Source: Nocardia jiangxiensis NBRC 101359 (lineage in GTDB: Bacteria; Actinomycetota; Actinomycetes; Mycobacteriales; Mycobacteriaceae). Taken from it: DNA of 33,125 nucleotides. A model generated the notes under the pieces. That model made no database searches. It saw nothing but the letters and a program-made list of their open reading frames with translations, and was not told where the DNA came from. The position numbers and the translations under genes were made by a program. The first letter of the stretch is position 1. Each line of letters opens with the position of its first letter. This document shows, one piece after another, positions 20,531 to 28,876 of this stretch. The stretch is taken from contig NZ_BAGB01000001.1 of assembly GCF_000308615.1 (NCBI RefSeq), forward strand, positions 1 through 33,125, read 5' to 3'.

Positions 20531-20920
20531 TCAGTATTGGTGGCAGGAATCTGCGACACGCTGCATCATCGGGCCCGCCGCCTGGTCGATGCTCAGCTCC
20601 GGGACGCTCACACCGGCCATCTTCTTCCATTGTGCCGCAAGCTGTCCGAGCGCGGCAGCGCGCTTCTCGGCCGGTTGGGAGAACGCGAACTGCAAGATGT
20701 TCCGCTGCACCGGCGACGCGTCCAGGCGGGCGGCCGCAGCCGGCGCGACCTGATGCATCGCGGCATCGATCTGATCGAAGGAACAGGTCGATGTGAGCAA
20801 CGGGCCGAAATCATCGATCATGTCCGCCGAGGCCGTCGTCGATCCGAGCAATCCGGCGCCCGCGGCGAATCCGCCGACAGCGATGGCGACAATCGCGCAC
20901 CGGGCGTTGAGCATCCTCAT
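20531..20920 (-). CDS. Hemophore-like secreted protein (Rv0203/Rv1174c type)
   Basis: A 129-residue secreted protein. A Sec signal peptide ends near ASA-D (residues 30-33). The mature part has two cysteines (CSFDQIDAAM and DSCHQY, probably a disulphide) and the family pattern PVQRNILQFAFSQPAEKRAA. The family includes mycobacterial heme-binding hemophores; I assign it from these features only, and heme binding is not shown. ATG 20920 has GAAGGG before it. It is divergent from the ABC transporter across about 255 bases. Confidence 0.75.
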   Translation of the reverse strand: MRMLNARCAIVAIAVGGFAAGAGLLGSTTASADMIDDFGPLLTSTCSFDQIDAAMHQVAPAAAARLDASPVQRNILQFAFSQPAEKRAAALGQLAAQWKKMAGVSVPELSIDQAAGPMMQRVADSCHQY

Positions 20921-21175
20921 GAATTCACCCTTCGTGGAGTGCGATCGAATAACGGGGCCGGTACCCCGGCGGTGATCGTAGCCAACGACGGTACGATGAC
21001 GGCGACGCGCCGAGCGCGCGCCGGGGGAAATCCCACTCGCTCACCTACGGTGATGCGCGGATGCGGCGAATACACACGCTGTCTCGATATCGAATTCGCC
21101 GGAGATAACATCGAATTTCGGGGTGCCGGAACGGATGCCACCGACCGGTCGGCGTATGGGAGGCGAGAGATTCAC

Positions 21176-22087
21176 GTGTTGCGGATCGAGGGTCTGTGCA
21201 AACGGTACGGCGAAGTGGTCGCGTTGTCGGATATGACTTTCGACGTGCACGCCGGTGAGATATTCGGATTCGTCGGAGCCAACGGCGCGGGCAAGACGAC
21301 CACCATGCGCATCGTGATGGGTGTGATCGGAGCCGACCGCGGCGTGGTCCGCTGGCAGGGTCGCCCGATCGACCTCGATGTGCGCCGGCGTATCGGCTAC
21401 ATGCCCGAGGAACGTGGGCTGTATCCGCGCATGCCGGTGGCCGCCCAGTTGACGTATTTCGCGCGGTTGCACGGACTTTCGACATTCGAGGCGGAGAAAT
21501 CCGCGCACCGGTGGATGCGGCGGCTCGGCATCGAGGAGCATGCCCGGGACGATGTGCTGAAGCTGAGTCCGGGCAATCAGCAACGGGTGCAATTGGCGAC
21601 CGCGCTGGTGCACGAGCCGGACATCCTGGTACTGGACGAGCCGTTCTCCGGCCTGGATCCGGTGGCGGTCGAGGTGATGAGTTCGGTGCTGCGCGAGCGC
21701 TGCGCTTGCGGGAACAGTCCGGTGATGTTCTCCTCCCATCAGCTCGACCTGGTGGAACGCCTGTGCGACCGGGTCGGCATCGTTCGCAACGGATCCGTGG
21801 TGGCCTGTGGCACGGTCGAGGAACTGCGCGGTCTGGGTCCGGACCGGATCGCGATCGACGCGCCCGGGGTGAGCGGGGACTGGACCGCGCGGCTGCCCGG
21901 GGTGCAGGTGGAGCGGCGCGAGGGGACGCGCTGGATTCTGCGGCTGGCCGAGGGCGCCGATGATCAGTGGGTGCTGGGCGCGGCCGCGGCGGTGGGACCG
22001 GTGCACGAATTCACCAGGGTCAGGCCGACTTTGACCGAGTTGTTCCATCACGTGGTCGCCGACCAGGAGCAGGGAGCCGTCGCATGA
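21176..22087 (+). CDS. ABC transporter ATP-binding protein (NatA-like)
   Basis: A 303-residue nucleotide-binding subunit. Walker A is GANGAGKTT (about residues 37-45), the signature is LSPGNQQRVQLATAL (about 130-144), Walker B is ILVLDEPFSGLD (about 151-162) and the H-loop is SSHQLDL. This signature form is seen in NatA-type exporters. I chose GTG 21176 (VLRIEGL), with GGGAGGCGAGAG upstream; the open frame back to 20537 is not coding. It overlaps the permease by four bases (ATGA), so the two form one exporter. Confidence 0.93.
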   Translation: MLRIEGLCKRYGEVVALSDMTFDVHAGEIFGFVGANGAGKTTTMRIVMGVIGADRGVVRWQGRPIDLDVRRRIGYMPEERGLYPRMPVAAQLTYFARLHGLSTFEAEKSAHRWMRRLGIEEHARDDVLKLSPGNQQRVQLATALVHEPDILVLDEPFSGLDPVAVEVMSSVLRERCACGNSPVMFSSHQLDLVERLCDRVGIVRNGSVVACGTVEELRGLGPDRIAIDAPGVSGDWTARLPGVQVERREGTRWILRLAEGADDQWVLGAAAAVGPVHEFTRVRPTLTELFHHVVADQEQGAVA

Positions 22088-23397
22088 ACAGCACGCGGAT
22101 GTCGTCGGTTCGGGCGATCGAACTGGTCGCCGGGCGGGAGATCGGTGCGCGGCTGCGGTCCCGGTCGTTCCTGGTGATCACGATCGTTCTGGTGGCCGCG
22201 GTGGTGGGCACGGTGGTGCTGTTCGGTTTCCTCGGCCGGACGCAACAGTCTTCGACGCAGACGGTGGGGGTGACCGCGCAGACCGCGCGGTACCAGCAGA
22301 TGCTCGTCGGTGCGGGACAGACAGCGGGACAGCGCATCCGGACCGTGCTGGTCGATCGCGCGGCGGGCGAGAGCCGGGTGCGTTCGGGCGATCTGACTGC
22401 GCTGTTCACCGGTGTATCGGACGGGCGGTTGCAGGTGGTGGTGAAATCCTGGCTGCCGGACGGGCTGCGGACCGGATTCGACCTACTGGCCCGCCAGATC
22501 GCGCTGAATCAGCAGATCAGCGCGTTGGGCGGTGATCCGGCGACGGTGCAGCGCACGATATCCACCGCGACGGTGGACTCCCGGTCGCTGCAATCGGCCG
22601 ACGATCACCGCGGCGAGCTGGCCGGGATCGCGAGCGTCGTCGGGGTGCTGACCTACATCATGTTGCTGATCAGCATTCAGCTCACCGGACAGGGCGTGGT
22701 CGAGGAGAAGGCCAACCGCATCGTCGAACTGTTGCTCGCCACGATTCGGCCGTGGGAGTTGCTGGCGGGCAAGGTGTTCGGCATCGGCGTGGTGACCATC
22801 GGGCAGGTGGTCGTGCTGGCCGCGGCGGGTGCGGGTGCGGCGAGCGCGCTGGGGGTGCTGCACATCTCGGCCGCGGTGCTCACGAGTGCGGTCGGCTGGG
22901 CGGTGCTGTGGTATCTCCTGGGATATTTCGCGTATGCGCTGGTCATCGCCGCGGCCGCCGCCCTGGTCTCGCGGCAGGAGGACCTCGCCTCGGTGGCAAC
23001 ACCGGTCACCATGATCGTCATCGCGGCCTACCTGGTCGGGCAGACCGTCGTGCCCGCCCATCCCAATGGTGTTGCGGCCGTGGTGTTGTCGTTTGTCCCG
23101 CTGCTGTCACCGGTGGTGATGCCGATGCGTGCGGTCTACGGGGTACCCGGTTGGCAGATGGCGGCCGCGGTGCTGATCGCGCTGGTGACGATCGTGTTCA
23201 CCGTGTGGCTGGCCGGACGGGTCTACGCGAATGCGGTGTTGCACACCGGCGGCCGAGTTTCGCTGCGCACCGCGTTGGCGCGTGCGATGCCTGCCCGACG
23301 CGTCGGCACGGACTCGGTGAGTCCGGATCAGGATGCGCAGCGCGACCGGGAATTGGTCGAGGATCACTCGGAAACAACCGCGGGAATCGGCAGGTAA
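22084..23397 (+). CDS. ABC-2 type permease (NatB-like)
   Basis: A 437-residue membrane subunit paired with the preceding ATPase. It has one membrane segment near residues 28-50 (SFLVITIVLVAAVVGTVVLFG), a large extracytoplasmic region of about 130 residues, then five or six segments from about residue 180 to 380. The VVEEKANRIVELLLATIRPW motif before the membrane bundle is a hallmark of NatB-type permeases. The substrate is unknown; sodium, peptides or drugs have been proposed for relatives. Confidence 0.92.
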   Translation: MNSTRMSSVRAIELVAGREIGARLRSRSFLVITIVLVAAVVGTVVLFGFLGRTQQSSTQTVGVTAQTARYQQMLVGAGQTAGQRIRTVLVDRAAGESRVRSGDLTALFTGVSDGRLQVVVKSWLPDGLRTGFDLLARQIALNQQISALGGDPATVQRTISTATVDSRSLQSADDHRGELAGIASVVGVLTYIMLLISIQLTGQGVVEEKANRIVELLLATIRPWELLAGKVFGIGVVTIGQVVVLAAAGAGAASALGVLHISAAVLTSAVGWAVLWYLLGYFAYALVIAAAAALVSRQEDLASVATPVTMIVIAAYLVGQTVVPAHPNGVAAVVLSFVPLLSPVVMPMRAVYGVPGWQMAAAVLIALVTIVFTVWLAGRVYANAVLHTGGRVSLRTALARAMPARRVGTDSVSPDQDAQRDRELVEDHSETTAGIGR

Positions 23398-23439
23398 CTG
23401 TCCCTGATCAGCTTGCTGCCCTGCGCAATTCGTCGAAAA

Positions 23440-23840
23440 TCAGTATTCGGGCTCGGCCGCACGCTGGCGGGTCATGCCGACCAGCACGCGCTGGACGGTT
23501 TCCAGATCGCCGTTCACCACACCGGCGATATCCTCGGTGGAACAGGGTGCCGGCGCGGCGGCAGGCCCAGCAGCGATCGCAGGACAGCCAGATCGTCGGT
23601 CCCCTCGGCGAGTTGTTCCAGGGCAGGCAGCATCTGTTCGAACGCGGCCGTCGTCGCGATTCCCGGCCGGCGCACCGCGACCTCCAGTCTCACGGTCCGG
23701 CGAGCTCGGCGGAAATCCCGGTCAGCCGATCGAGCAACCGATGCCAGTCGTCGGGGTCCACGGACTGAAGCCTTGCCCGGCGCGGGACCTTTGTCCAGCA
23801 ACATCGCGTGTCGCGCGTTACGCCGAAAACCGTCTCGGGT
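23440..23840 (-). pseudogene. Frameshifted gene remnant beyond the methyltransferase
   Basis: On the minus strand three frames each carry protein-like sequence in succession: RRNARHAMLLDKGPAPGKA, then VDPDDWHRLLDRLTGISAEL, then AAFEQMLPALEQLAEGTDDL AVLRSLLGLPP, and finally VVNGDLETVQRVLVGMTRQR ending at 23440. The second ends in a GTGA stop-start overlap (23690-23693). This looks like one decayed protein with several frameshifts, but two short coupled genes remain possible. I do not recognise the family. Confidence 0.35.
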
Positions 23841-24656
23841 TCACCGTTTGATGCCCACACCGCCGAGCCAGTCCAGGTATCGGGTCTGCTGCGGCGTATC
23901 CGAATCCGGTCGCCACAGCGGAACCTGGACGACGCCCGGCTCGACGAGTTCGAATCCGTCGAAGAGTGCGGTGATCTCGGCCGCCGACCGGGGACGGCCC
24001 GGGGTGGTTGTCGAGCGGGTCAGCTCGAGCAGTTCATCGAGCCGTTCCGCGGACCAGCCCTCATTGGTGAAATGCGAGATCGCCAGGAGACTGCCGGGGG
24101 TCAGCCCGTCGCGCAGACGGCCGAGCACACCCTGCGGATCCATCTCGTCGCCGACCACGTGCAGGATCGAAAGCACCAGTACGGCAACCGGTTCGGTGAA
24201 GTCGATATGCTGTGCGACCTCCGGCGAACGCACGAGCATGTCCAGATCGCGGAAGTCGCCGCGAATCGCCGTCGCCCACGGGGTGTCGGCCAGGATTCGA
24301 CGGCCCATCAGGAAGGCGACCGGATCGTTGTCCACATATACGACCTGGCCGTTCACGCCCAGCTCGGTCAGGATCTCGTGAATATTGCCCGCGGTAGGGA
24401 TGCCCGAGCCGATATCGAGGAACTGGGTGATCCCTGCCTCGACGCAATATCTGATCACCCGCCGCAGAAATGCGCGATTCGCCCATGTCGCCTGGGTGAT
24501 GCCCGGCCAACGGCGTTCCAGATCGTCCGCCCAATCCCGGTCCACCGCGAAATTGTGCGATCCGCCCAGCAGATGATCGTAGATCCGCGCGATACTCGGC
24601 ACCCGGGGATCGATGTCATCGTCCGCCCAATCGGGAAGCTGTGGCGCAGTGGACAT
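23841..24656 (-). CDS. SAM-dependent methyltransferase, DUF574 family
   Basis: A 271-residue protein of the actinobacterial DUF574 (Methyltransf_19-type) family. The family signature is near the N-terminus: PSIARIYDHLLGGSHNFAVD. The SAM loop is FLDIGSGIPTAGNIHE, followed by VVYVDNDPVAF, and later LAISHFTNEG. Substrates of this large family are unknown; many copies occur per genome in Nocardia and Streptomyces. A decayed gene lies immediately beyond its stop. Confidence 0.9.
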   Translation of the reverse strand: MSTAPQLPDWADDDIDPRVPSIARIYDHLLGGSHNFAVDRDWADDLERRWPGITQATWANRAFLRRVIRYCVEAGITQFLDIGSGIPTAGNIHEILTELGVNGQVVYVDNDPVAFLMGRRILADTPWATAIRGDFRDLDMLVRSPEVAQHIDFTEPVAVLVLSILHVVGDEMDPQGVLGRLRDGLTPGSLLAISHFTNEGWSAERLDELLELTRSTTTPGRPRSAAEITALFDGFELVEPGVVQVPLWRPDSDTPQQTRYLDWLGGVGIKR

Positions 24657-24843
24657 TTCAGCCTCGCTTCATAATTCGCCGACCCCGAATCGAACGCTCC
24701 GCCGGACCCGTGACGCTCCTCGACGGTACCCCACGGTTGTCCCGATGCGCTACAGAACACGGCACAATCGGAAGCCCCGCGAGGTGTGCCGGCTGCGGCC
24801 CTGGCCCTGTGGAGCAGTCGGTCTCGGGAGTTCCGCCGGGTCG

Positions 24844-25135
24844 TCAGGAGTGTCCCAGGCGGACGATGTTCTCCAGGGTGGCGCGGAGGGCGGTGAGCTG
24901 TTCATCGCCGAGGCGGGTTCGCCATTCCGCGTCGATCTCGCCGAGGATTCGTCTGCCCGCGGCCTGGGCCTGGCTGCCGCGTCGCGTCGCGTCAGCCGGA
25001 TCGTCTTGGCGCGGCGATCCTGCGCGCCGGGGACGCGTTCCACGTAGCCCATCTGCTCGAGTTCGGTGACCAGATCGCCGATACGGCTCTCCAGCGACTC
25101 GCGGTCGAGGATCTTGCGCTGCTGGTTGTCGGCGC
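24844..25135 (-). pseudogene. Truncated and frameshifted MarR-family regulator
   Basis: The C-terminal half of a MarR protein is readable: SRIGDLVTELEQMGYVERVP, then DRRAKTIRLTRR, and in another frame GSQAQAAGRRILGEIDAEWR to LENIVRLGHS and a stop. The frame break falls exactly in a 15-base run of three GCGTC copies (24979-24993, plus strand). Removing one five-base copy restores LTRRGSQ. The N-terminal third of a MarR protein is absent upstream of about 25135. Confidence 0.75.
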
Positions 25136-25142
25136 GGGGGCG

Positions 25143-25358
25143 GTGCTGTGTACGGTGCCGACGCCGCTGTTCAGCATCGAGCGCAAAAGTGAGACCTCGG
25201 TGAAGTTGACAGATCTGGGGGATCTCGGTGTGCCTGGAGTGCCGGTGCTCATCGGCGGTGTGGTTTTGCAACTGCTGCTCGGCATCTTCTGGAAACTCGA
25301 ATTGCACCGGGAACGACCTATGCGGCCGGCTCCTTGTGGTTCGTCGGCGTGTGCATGA
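25143..25358 (+). pseudogene. Membrane-protein fragment
   Basis: A plus-strand frame that reads plausibly as protein: VPTPLFSIERKSETSVKLTD, then VLIGGVVLQLLLGIFWKLEL with a membrane segment. Beyond about 25317 it runs antisense to the lipoprotein gene and stops there. There is no ribosome site and no N-terminal part. It abuts the truncated MarR gene, so both look like the two sides of a rearrangement. It could also be chance. Confidence 0.3.
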
Positions 25359-25833
25359 TGTCGTAGTACACCGACTTGTCGTTGGCATCGGGGTACACGC
25401 GATAGGTGAACTCCTTGTCGGTGAGCGTGACGATATCGGCCACCCGGCGCGATTGCGACTGTCCCGCAGCGTTTTTCGCGACGATCGTGCGCGTCTTACC
25501 GTCCGGGGAGACGGTCCAGTCGCCGTGCATCTTCGGTGAGTCGTCGAGATTGAACATCGTGAAGGTGCCGTCGGCCTTGAAGTAGGCGAATCCGACGTAG
25601 TTCTTCACCGCGTCGTCGGTCAGCGCGACCGACCCGCCGTGCGCATCCTTCGCGGAGGTGGTCTCCCACGGTGTGGATGCCAGCACCGCCGAGGGCGATC
25701 CCTTGGCGACCGCCACCGATGTCGAAGCCACCACCGGTGTGGACGACGCGTTCTCCGAGCTGTTGCTGTTGCCGCAGGCAGCGACGAGGCCGACGGCGGC
25801 AAGGGCCGCCAATGCCGAAGCGAGTTTCTTCAT
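25318..25833 (-). CDS. Putative lipoprotein, DUF4822-like
   Basis: A 171-residue secreted lipoprotein. The signal peptide MKKLASALAALAAVGLVAAC ends in the lipobox LVAAC, with Cys20 as the lipidated residue. A Ser/Asn/Thr-rich linker follows. The mature domain (STPWETTSAKD, NYVGFAYFKADGTFTMFNLD, GDWTVSPDGKTRTIVAKN, EFTYRVYP) resembles DUF4822, a beta-rich domain of unknown function. It lies 96 bases after the deaminase gene in the same direction and may share its transcript. Confidence 0.78.
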   Translation of the reverse strand: MKKLASALAALAAVGLVAACGNSNSSENASSTPVVASTSVAVAKGSPSAVLASTPWETTSAKDAHGGSVALTDDAVKNYVGFAYFKADGTFTMFNLDDSPKMHGDWTVSPDGKTRTIVAKNAAGQSQSRRVADIVTLTDKEFTYRVYPDANDKSVYYDIMHTPTNHKEPAA

Positions 25834-25929
25834 GAGTAGTCCTCAACAGTATTTCAGTGGCTATCAGGGAATTTCCGGCAAACGACGTCGTCCGGACCAA
25901 CACGTACGCCGGACCGGATGTGCGAGCGG

Positions 25930-26427
25930 TCAGTTCGCGATCGCCCCGGGCACCCGCCGCTCGCCGTTGTTGAGCTGCTGCCACCGCCGGTAGACATCGA
26001 CGGCGTCCGCGCGCGCCTCGTGCCGCATCGGCAGCCGGCGCGCATCCCACGGTTTGCCGAATTCGCCGTAGAAGTTGTCGAATTCGAAGTACTTCCGGTC
26101 GTCCACGTAGTGCGGCTCGTACTCCTCGCGGGTGGTCAGGAAGACGACCTCGTCGGGTGAGCAGTAGTAGAGCGCACCCAGGCACATCGGGCAGGGCAGG
26201 GCCAGGATGTAGATCGTTGTCCCGGTGAGATGTTCGGTGCCCAGCTCGGTGCAGGCCGCGCGAATGGCGAGGATCTCCGCATGGGCGGTGGGATCGTTGG
26301 TCTGGGCGACCCGGTTCGGGCTCTCGGCCAGAATCTCGCCGTCCCGCACGATGACGGTGGCGAACGGACGCCCGCCCCCCTCGACGTTGCGACCCGCCAG
26401 ATCGATGGTGTGCTGTGCGAAATCCAT
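25930..26427 (-). CDS. Nucleoside/guanine deaminase-like zinc enzyme
   Basis: A 165-residue cytidine-deaminase-fold enzyme. Zinc and catalytic residues are intact: His49-Ala-Glu51 (NDPTAHAEI) and Cys79-Pro-Met-Cys82 (LPCPMCLGALYY). TNDPTAHAE and the C-terminal aromatic tail resemble bacterial guanine deaminase (GuaD), but some relatives also deaminate triazines such as ammeline, so the substrate is open. It lies 27 bases downstream of cynS and almost certainly in its operon, which suggests a role in nitrogen scavenging (inference). AAAGGA precedes the ATG. Confidence 0.85.
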   Translation of the reverse strand: MDFAQHTIDLAGRNVEGGGRPFATVIVRDGEILAESPNRVAQTNDPTAHAEILAIRAACTELGTEHLTGTTIYILALPCPMCLGALYYCSPDEVVFLTTREEYEPHYVDDRKYFEFDNFYGEFGKPWDARRLPMRHEARADAVDVYRRWQQLNNGERRVPGAIAN

Positions 26428-26454
26428 TGCGGTCCTTTCGAATTACGGGCGGGC

Positions 26455-26925
26455 TCAGAAAGGTTTGGTGGGCAGGTACTTGCCGTCGAGGGTGATCACG
26501 GCGCGTTCGCCGCCCTCGGGATCGGGGACCTTGCGCACGTCGAGCTTGAAATTGATGGCGCTGATGATGCCGTCGCCGAACTGCTCGTGCACGAGCGCCT
26601 TGAGCGTGGTTCCGTAGACCTGCAGCATTTCGTAGAAGCGGTAGATCGTCGGATCGGTGGGGATGCCACCGGGAATCGATCCGCGGGTCGGGATGGTCTG
26701 CAGCGTGCGCGCCGCGTCCGGGCCGAGTCCGAGCAGATCGGCGACCGCGACGGCGGCCGGTTCCGGCAGGGGATGCTGGCCCAGGACCGCGGCGGTGACG
26801 AATGCGGTCGAATAGCCGGCGGCGTCGGCGATCTGCTCCCAGGTCAGATTCGCGGCGATCTTGGCCTCGACAGCGGCCGCGGCGAGGGCCTGCCGTGCGC
26901 TGGGATCGAACTGTGCATGCACCAT
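26455..26925 (-). CDS. cynS: Cyanate hydratase (cyanase)
   Basis: A 156-residue enzyme that converts cyanate and bicarbonate to ammonia and carbon dioxide via carbamate. The catalytic residues fall at the same numbers as in E. coli CynS: Arg96, Glu99 (TIYRFYEML) and Ser122 (GIISAINF). The N-terminal helical domain (residues 1-80) and the C-terminal dimer domain are both complete, with the usual KYLPTKPF ending. It follows a LysR gene in the same direction. No carbonic anhydrase (cynT) or transporter (cynX) is present. Confidence 0.96.
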   Translation of the reverse strand: MVHAQFDPSARQALAAAAVEAKIAANLTWEQIADAAGYSTAFVTAAVLGQHPLPEPAAVAVADLLGLGPDAARTLQTIPTRGSIPGGIPTDPTIYRFYEMLQVYGTTLKALVHEQFGDGIISAINFKLDVRKVPDPEGGERAVITLDGKYLPTKPF

Positions 26926-27015
26926 GATGGGCGATTCCTTTCGTTGCGTCGGCCATCGGGGCCTGATGCAATCCAGGGTCGTCCACCTGTGGTTATAGTG
27001 TCCAATACTTGTTTT

Positions 27016-27034
27016 CCATCACAGCGATAGATGG
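27016..27034. promoter_or_regulatory. LysR-type ATC-N9-GAT box upstream of cynS
   Basis: CCATC-ACAGCGATA-GATGG is a 5-bp inverted repeat with the ATC-N9-GAT spacing typical of LysR-type regulators. It lies between the cynR stop and cynS, about 90 bases before the cynS start. A TATAAC (minus strand, 26992-26997) about 20 bases downstream could be the -10 element. Confidence 0.55.
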
Positions 27035-27043
27035 TGTCGATGG

Positions 27044-27928
27044 TCAGAGTTCGCGGGCGATCTCGTGGACCGTTGCCGTGAATGCCCGTGCCGCCGCCGA
27101 GTGATACGCCGAGCCGCGACGCAACAGGCACACCGTCCTGCGGGGCATCGGCGGGGTCAGCGATACCGGGTGAAGATCGTTGTGCGCGTGCGTGATCGCA
27201 TCGGGCAGCACGGTGGCCAGCGAGCCGCGCCGGACGAATTCGAGCAGGGCGCTGATCGAATTCGCCTCGACCGCGATATGTGGTCGCACCCCGCATGCGG
27301 CGAAATAATCGTCGATATGCCCGCGCGTCGCGAAATCGCTACTGAGCAGACCCAGCGGTTCCCGGGTGAGCTGACCGACCGGCAGCGGACCGGTCGCCGC
27401 CGCGAGCAGGTGGTCCGGGCCGACGACGAGGCTGAGCGTTTCGTCGAACAGGGCGGTGGCTTCGATGCCCGCGGCGTGCGCGCCGGCGAAGGCGATACCG
27501 AGATCGAGCCGGTCGGCGAGCAGATCCGCCTCGATCCGGTCCTGCGTCGTCTCCCGGACGGTGACCGCGATCCCCGGATGCGCGGACCGGAACCGGTGCA
27601 CCAGCGGCCCGATGAAATACGCGGTGAATGTCGGCGTCATGGCCACTCGCAGCTGCCCGCGACTCAGGTCCTGCACATCGTGCACCGCACGCTCACCGGC
27701 CTCGAGATCCCGCAACGCCAGGCGCGCGTGCCGGGCGTACACCGCACCGGCGTCGGTCAGCCGCACCGCGCGCCCCGACCGATCCAGGAGCATCACACCC
27801 AGCACCTGCTCGAGCTGCTTGATCTGCTGCGACAACGTCGGCTGTGAAATATGGAGCGATTCGGCCGCGCGGGTGAAATTCCCGTGGTCGGCAACGGCCA
27901 GCAGATACCGGATATGCCGCAGCTCCAT
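27044..27928 (-). CDS. cynR: LysR-family regulator, CynR-like
   Basis: A 294-residue LysR-type regulator. The N-terminal helix-turn-helix is typical (MELRHIRYLLAVADHGNFTR, ESLHISQPTLSQQIKQLE). The effector domain runs from about residue 90 (GQLRVAMTPTFTAYFIGPLV). Its resemblance to CynR and its position directly upstream of cynS suggest cyanate-dependent activation of cynS. Unlike E. coli, where cynR is divergent, it is co-oriented with its target here, so its own promoter must lie to the right of 27928. Confidence 0.85.
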   Translation of the reverse strand: MELRHIRYLLAVADHGNFTRAAESLHISQPTLSQQIKQLEQVLGVMLLDRSGRAVRLTDAGAVYARHARLALRDLEAGERAVHDVQDLSRGQLRVAMTPTFTAYFIGPLVHRFRSAHPGIAVTVRETTQDRIEADLLADRLDLGIAFAGAHAAGIEATALFDETLSLVVGPDHLLAAATGPLPVGQLTREPLGLLSSDFATRGHIDDYFAACGVRPHIAVEANSISALLEFVRRGSLATVLPDAITHAHNDLHPVSLTPPMPRRTVCLLRRGSAYHSAAARAFTATVHEIAREL

Positions 27929-28224
27929 CGTCCAACCATAAACTGCGCCGGGGGAACTCGACGCCGCCGGTGCACGTGAGCCGGCGTGACGGTGGCCTAT
28001 CGGGCCGTGCCGGACGCGATCCTGGACGATTGAATAGGTATGCCGCGCTGTCTGTTCCGTGGTGGGGACGGCTATAGTCGCTCACGGCCAGGGGTTCGAC
28101 GGCCGATCAAATCTGGTCCGGAATTTGCATTTCTTTGCTCGCCGGTTGAAATTCGGCCGGTGTGACGAGCCGTAACTTCCGGTCGATGAAACTGTTGGTC
28201 CACCGAAAAGAGGTCTGACGAACA

Positions 28225-28713
28225 ATGCTTGACAAGAGATTGCAGACGGTATTGATGGGCGGCGCGCTGGTCATGGCCGCGGTGGCCGGCGGCACCGCCG
28301 TCGCTGGTGCGGCCCCGCTCACCTACACGGACTCTCCTCTTGCGCAATCCTCCACCGCGGTGCGCGGAATCGGTTGTGCCGGTGAGGTATGGGGTAATGC
28401 GCGGACGTGGCACAATTGGCCCCAGCGCAGGGGAGAAGTCACCTTCACGGTATTGGGAAGTCTGAAATTCCTCGGTATTCAGGCGCCGTGGTGCGCGGTG
28501 ACGCCGAGGGTGCACTGGCGCAATCTCACGACCGGCGCATCCGGATCGCAGTCGGTGAATCTCACGGCCCCGGCGGAGATTCCCGATTTCTTCGGCATGC
28601 CCACTCCGAAGCGGGGCGAATTCGGTACGAATACGGGATCCGGACGCGTGGAAGTCAGAATCGACACCGACATGCCGCATTCGCAGAGCGTGACCACCAT
28701 CATGGTCGACTGA
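28225..28713 (+). CDS. Secreted hypothetical protein
   Basis: A 162-residue protein with a Sec signal peptide (MLDKRLQTVLMGGALVMAAV, cleavage after AGA near residue 29). The mature part is beta-rich with two cysteines (IGCAGEV and PWCAVTP, probably a disulphide) and many Thr/Gly residues. I do not recognise the family. An AAGAGG-type site precedes the ATG. It is separated from cynR by a divergent spacer of about 296 bases and followed by a strong hairpin. Confidence 0.75.
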   Translation: MLDKRLQTVLMGGALVMAAVAGGTAVAGAAPLTYTDSPLAQSSTAVRGIGCAGEVWGNARTWHNWPQRRGEVTFTVLGSLKFLGIQAPWCAVTPRVHWRNLTTGASGSQSVNLTAPAEIPDFFGMPTPKRGEFGTNTGSGRVEVRIDTDMPHSQSVTTIMVD

Positions 28714-28740
28714 CTCTCGGATCTCCCACACCGATAGAAA

Positions 28741-28777
28741 AGCGGGCCGGGATCCCATGCGGTGAGCCCGGCCCGCT
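28741..28777 (+). terminator. Hairpin after the secreted protein gene
   Basis: AGCGGGCCGGG (28741-28751) pairs exactly with CCCGGCCCGCT (28767-28777) across a 15-base loop. There is no T tract, so it is a tail-less terminator candidate. Confidence 0.65.
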
Positions 28778-28849
28778 GTGCAACTTCCAGGTCTCTCGAA
28801 CGATGACGCATCCTTTTCCGAGGATTCCGTATCGTCGCCGCGACCATTC

Positions 28850-28876
28850 GGTGGAGCCTAGGGGAATCGAACCCCT
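28850..28876 (-). other. 3' fragment of tRNA-Ala, probable attachment site
   Basis: Read leftward it gives AGGGGTTCGATTCCCCT (a complete T-arm) followed by AGGCTCCACC, the 3' acceptor strand. The strand AGGCTCC carries U at position 70 and would pair with GGGGCCT, giving the G3-U70 pair that identifies tRNA-Ala. Upstream sequence forms no anticodon or D-arm, so this is a fragment and not a tRNA gene. A 3' tRNA fragment is the usual trace of site-specific integration, with the intact tRNA at the other end of the element, here expected to the right of the window. Confidence 0.7.
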
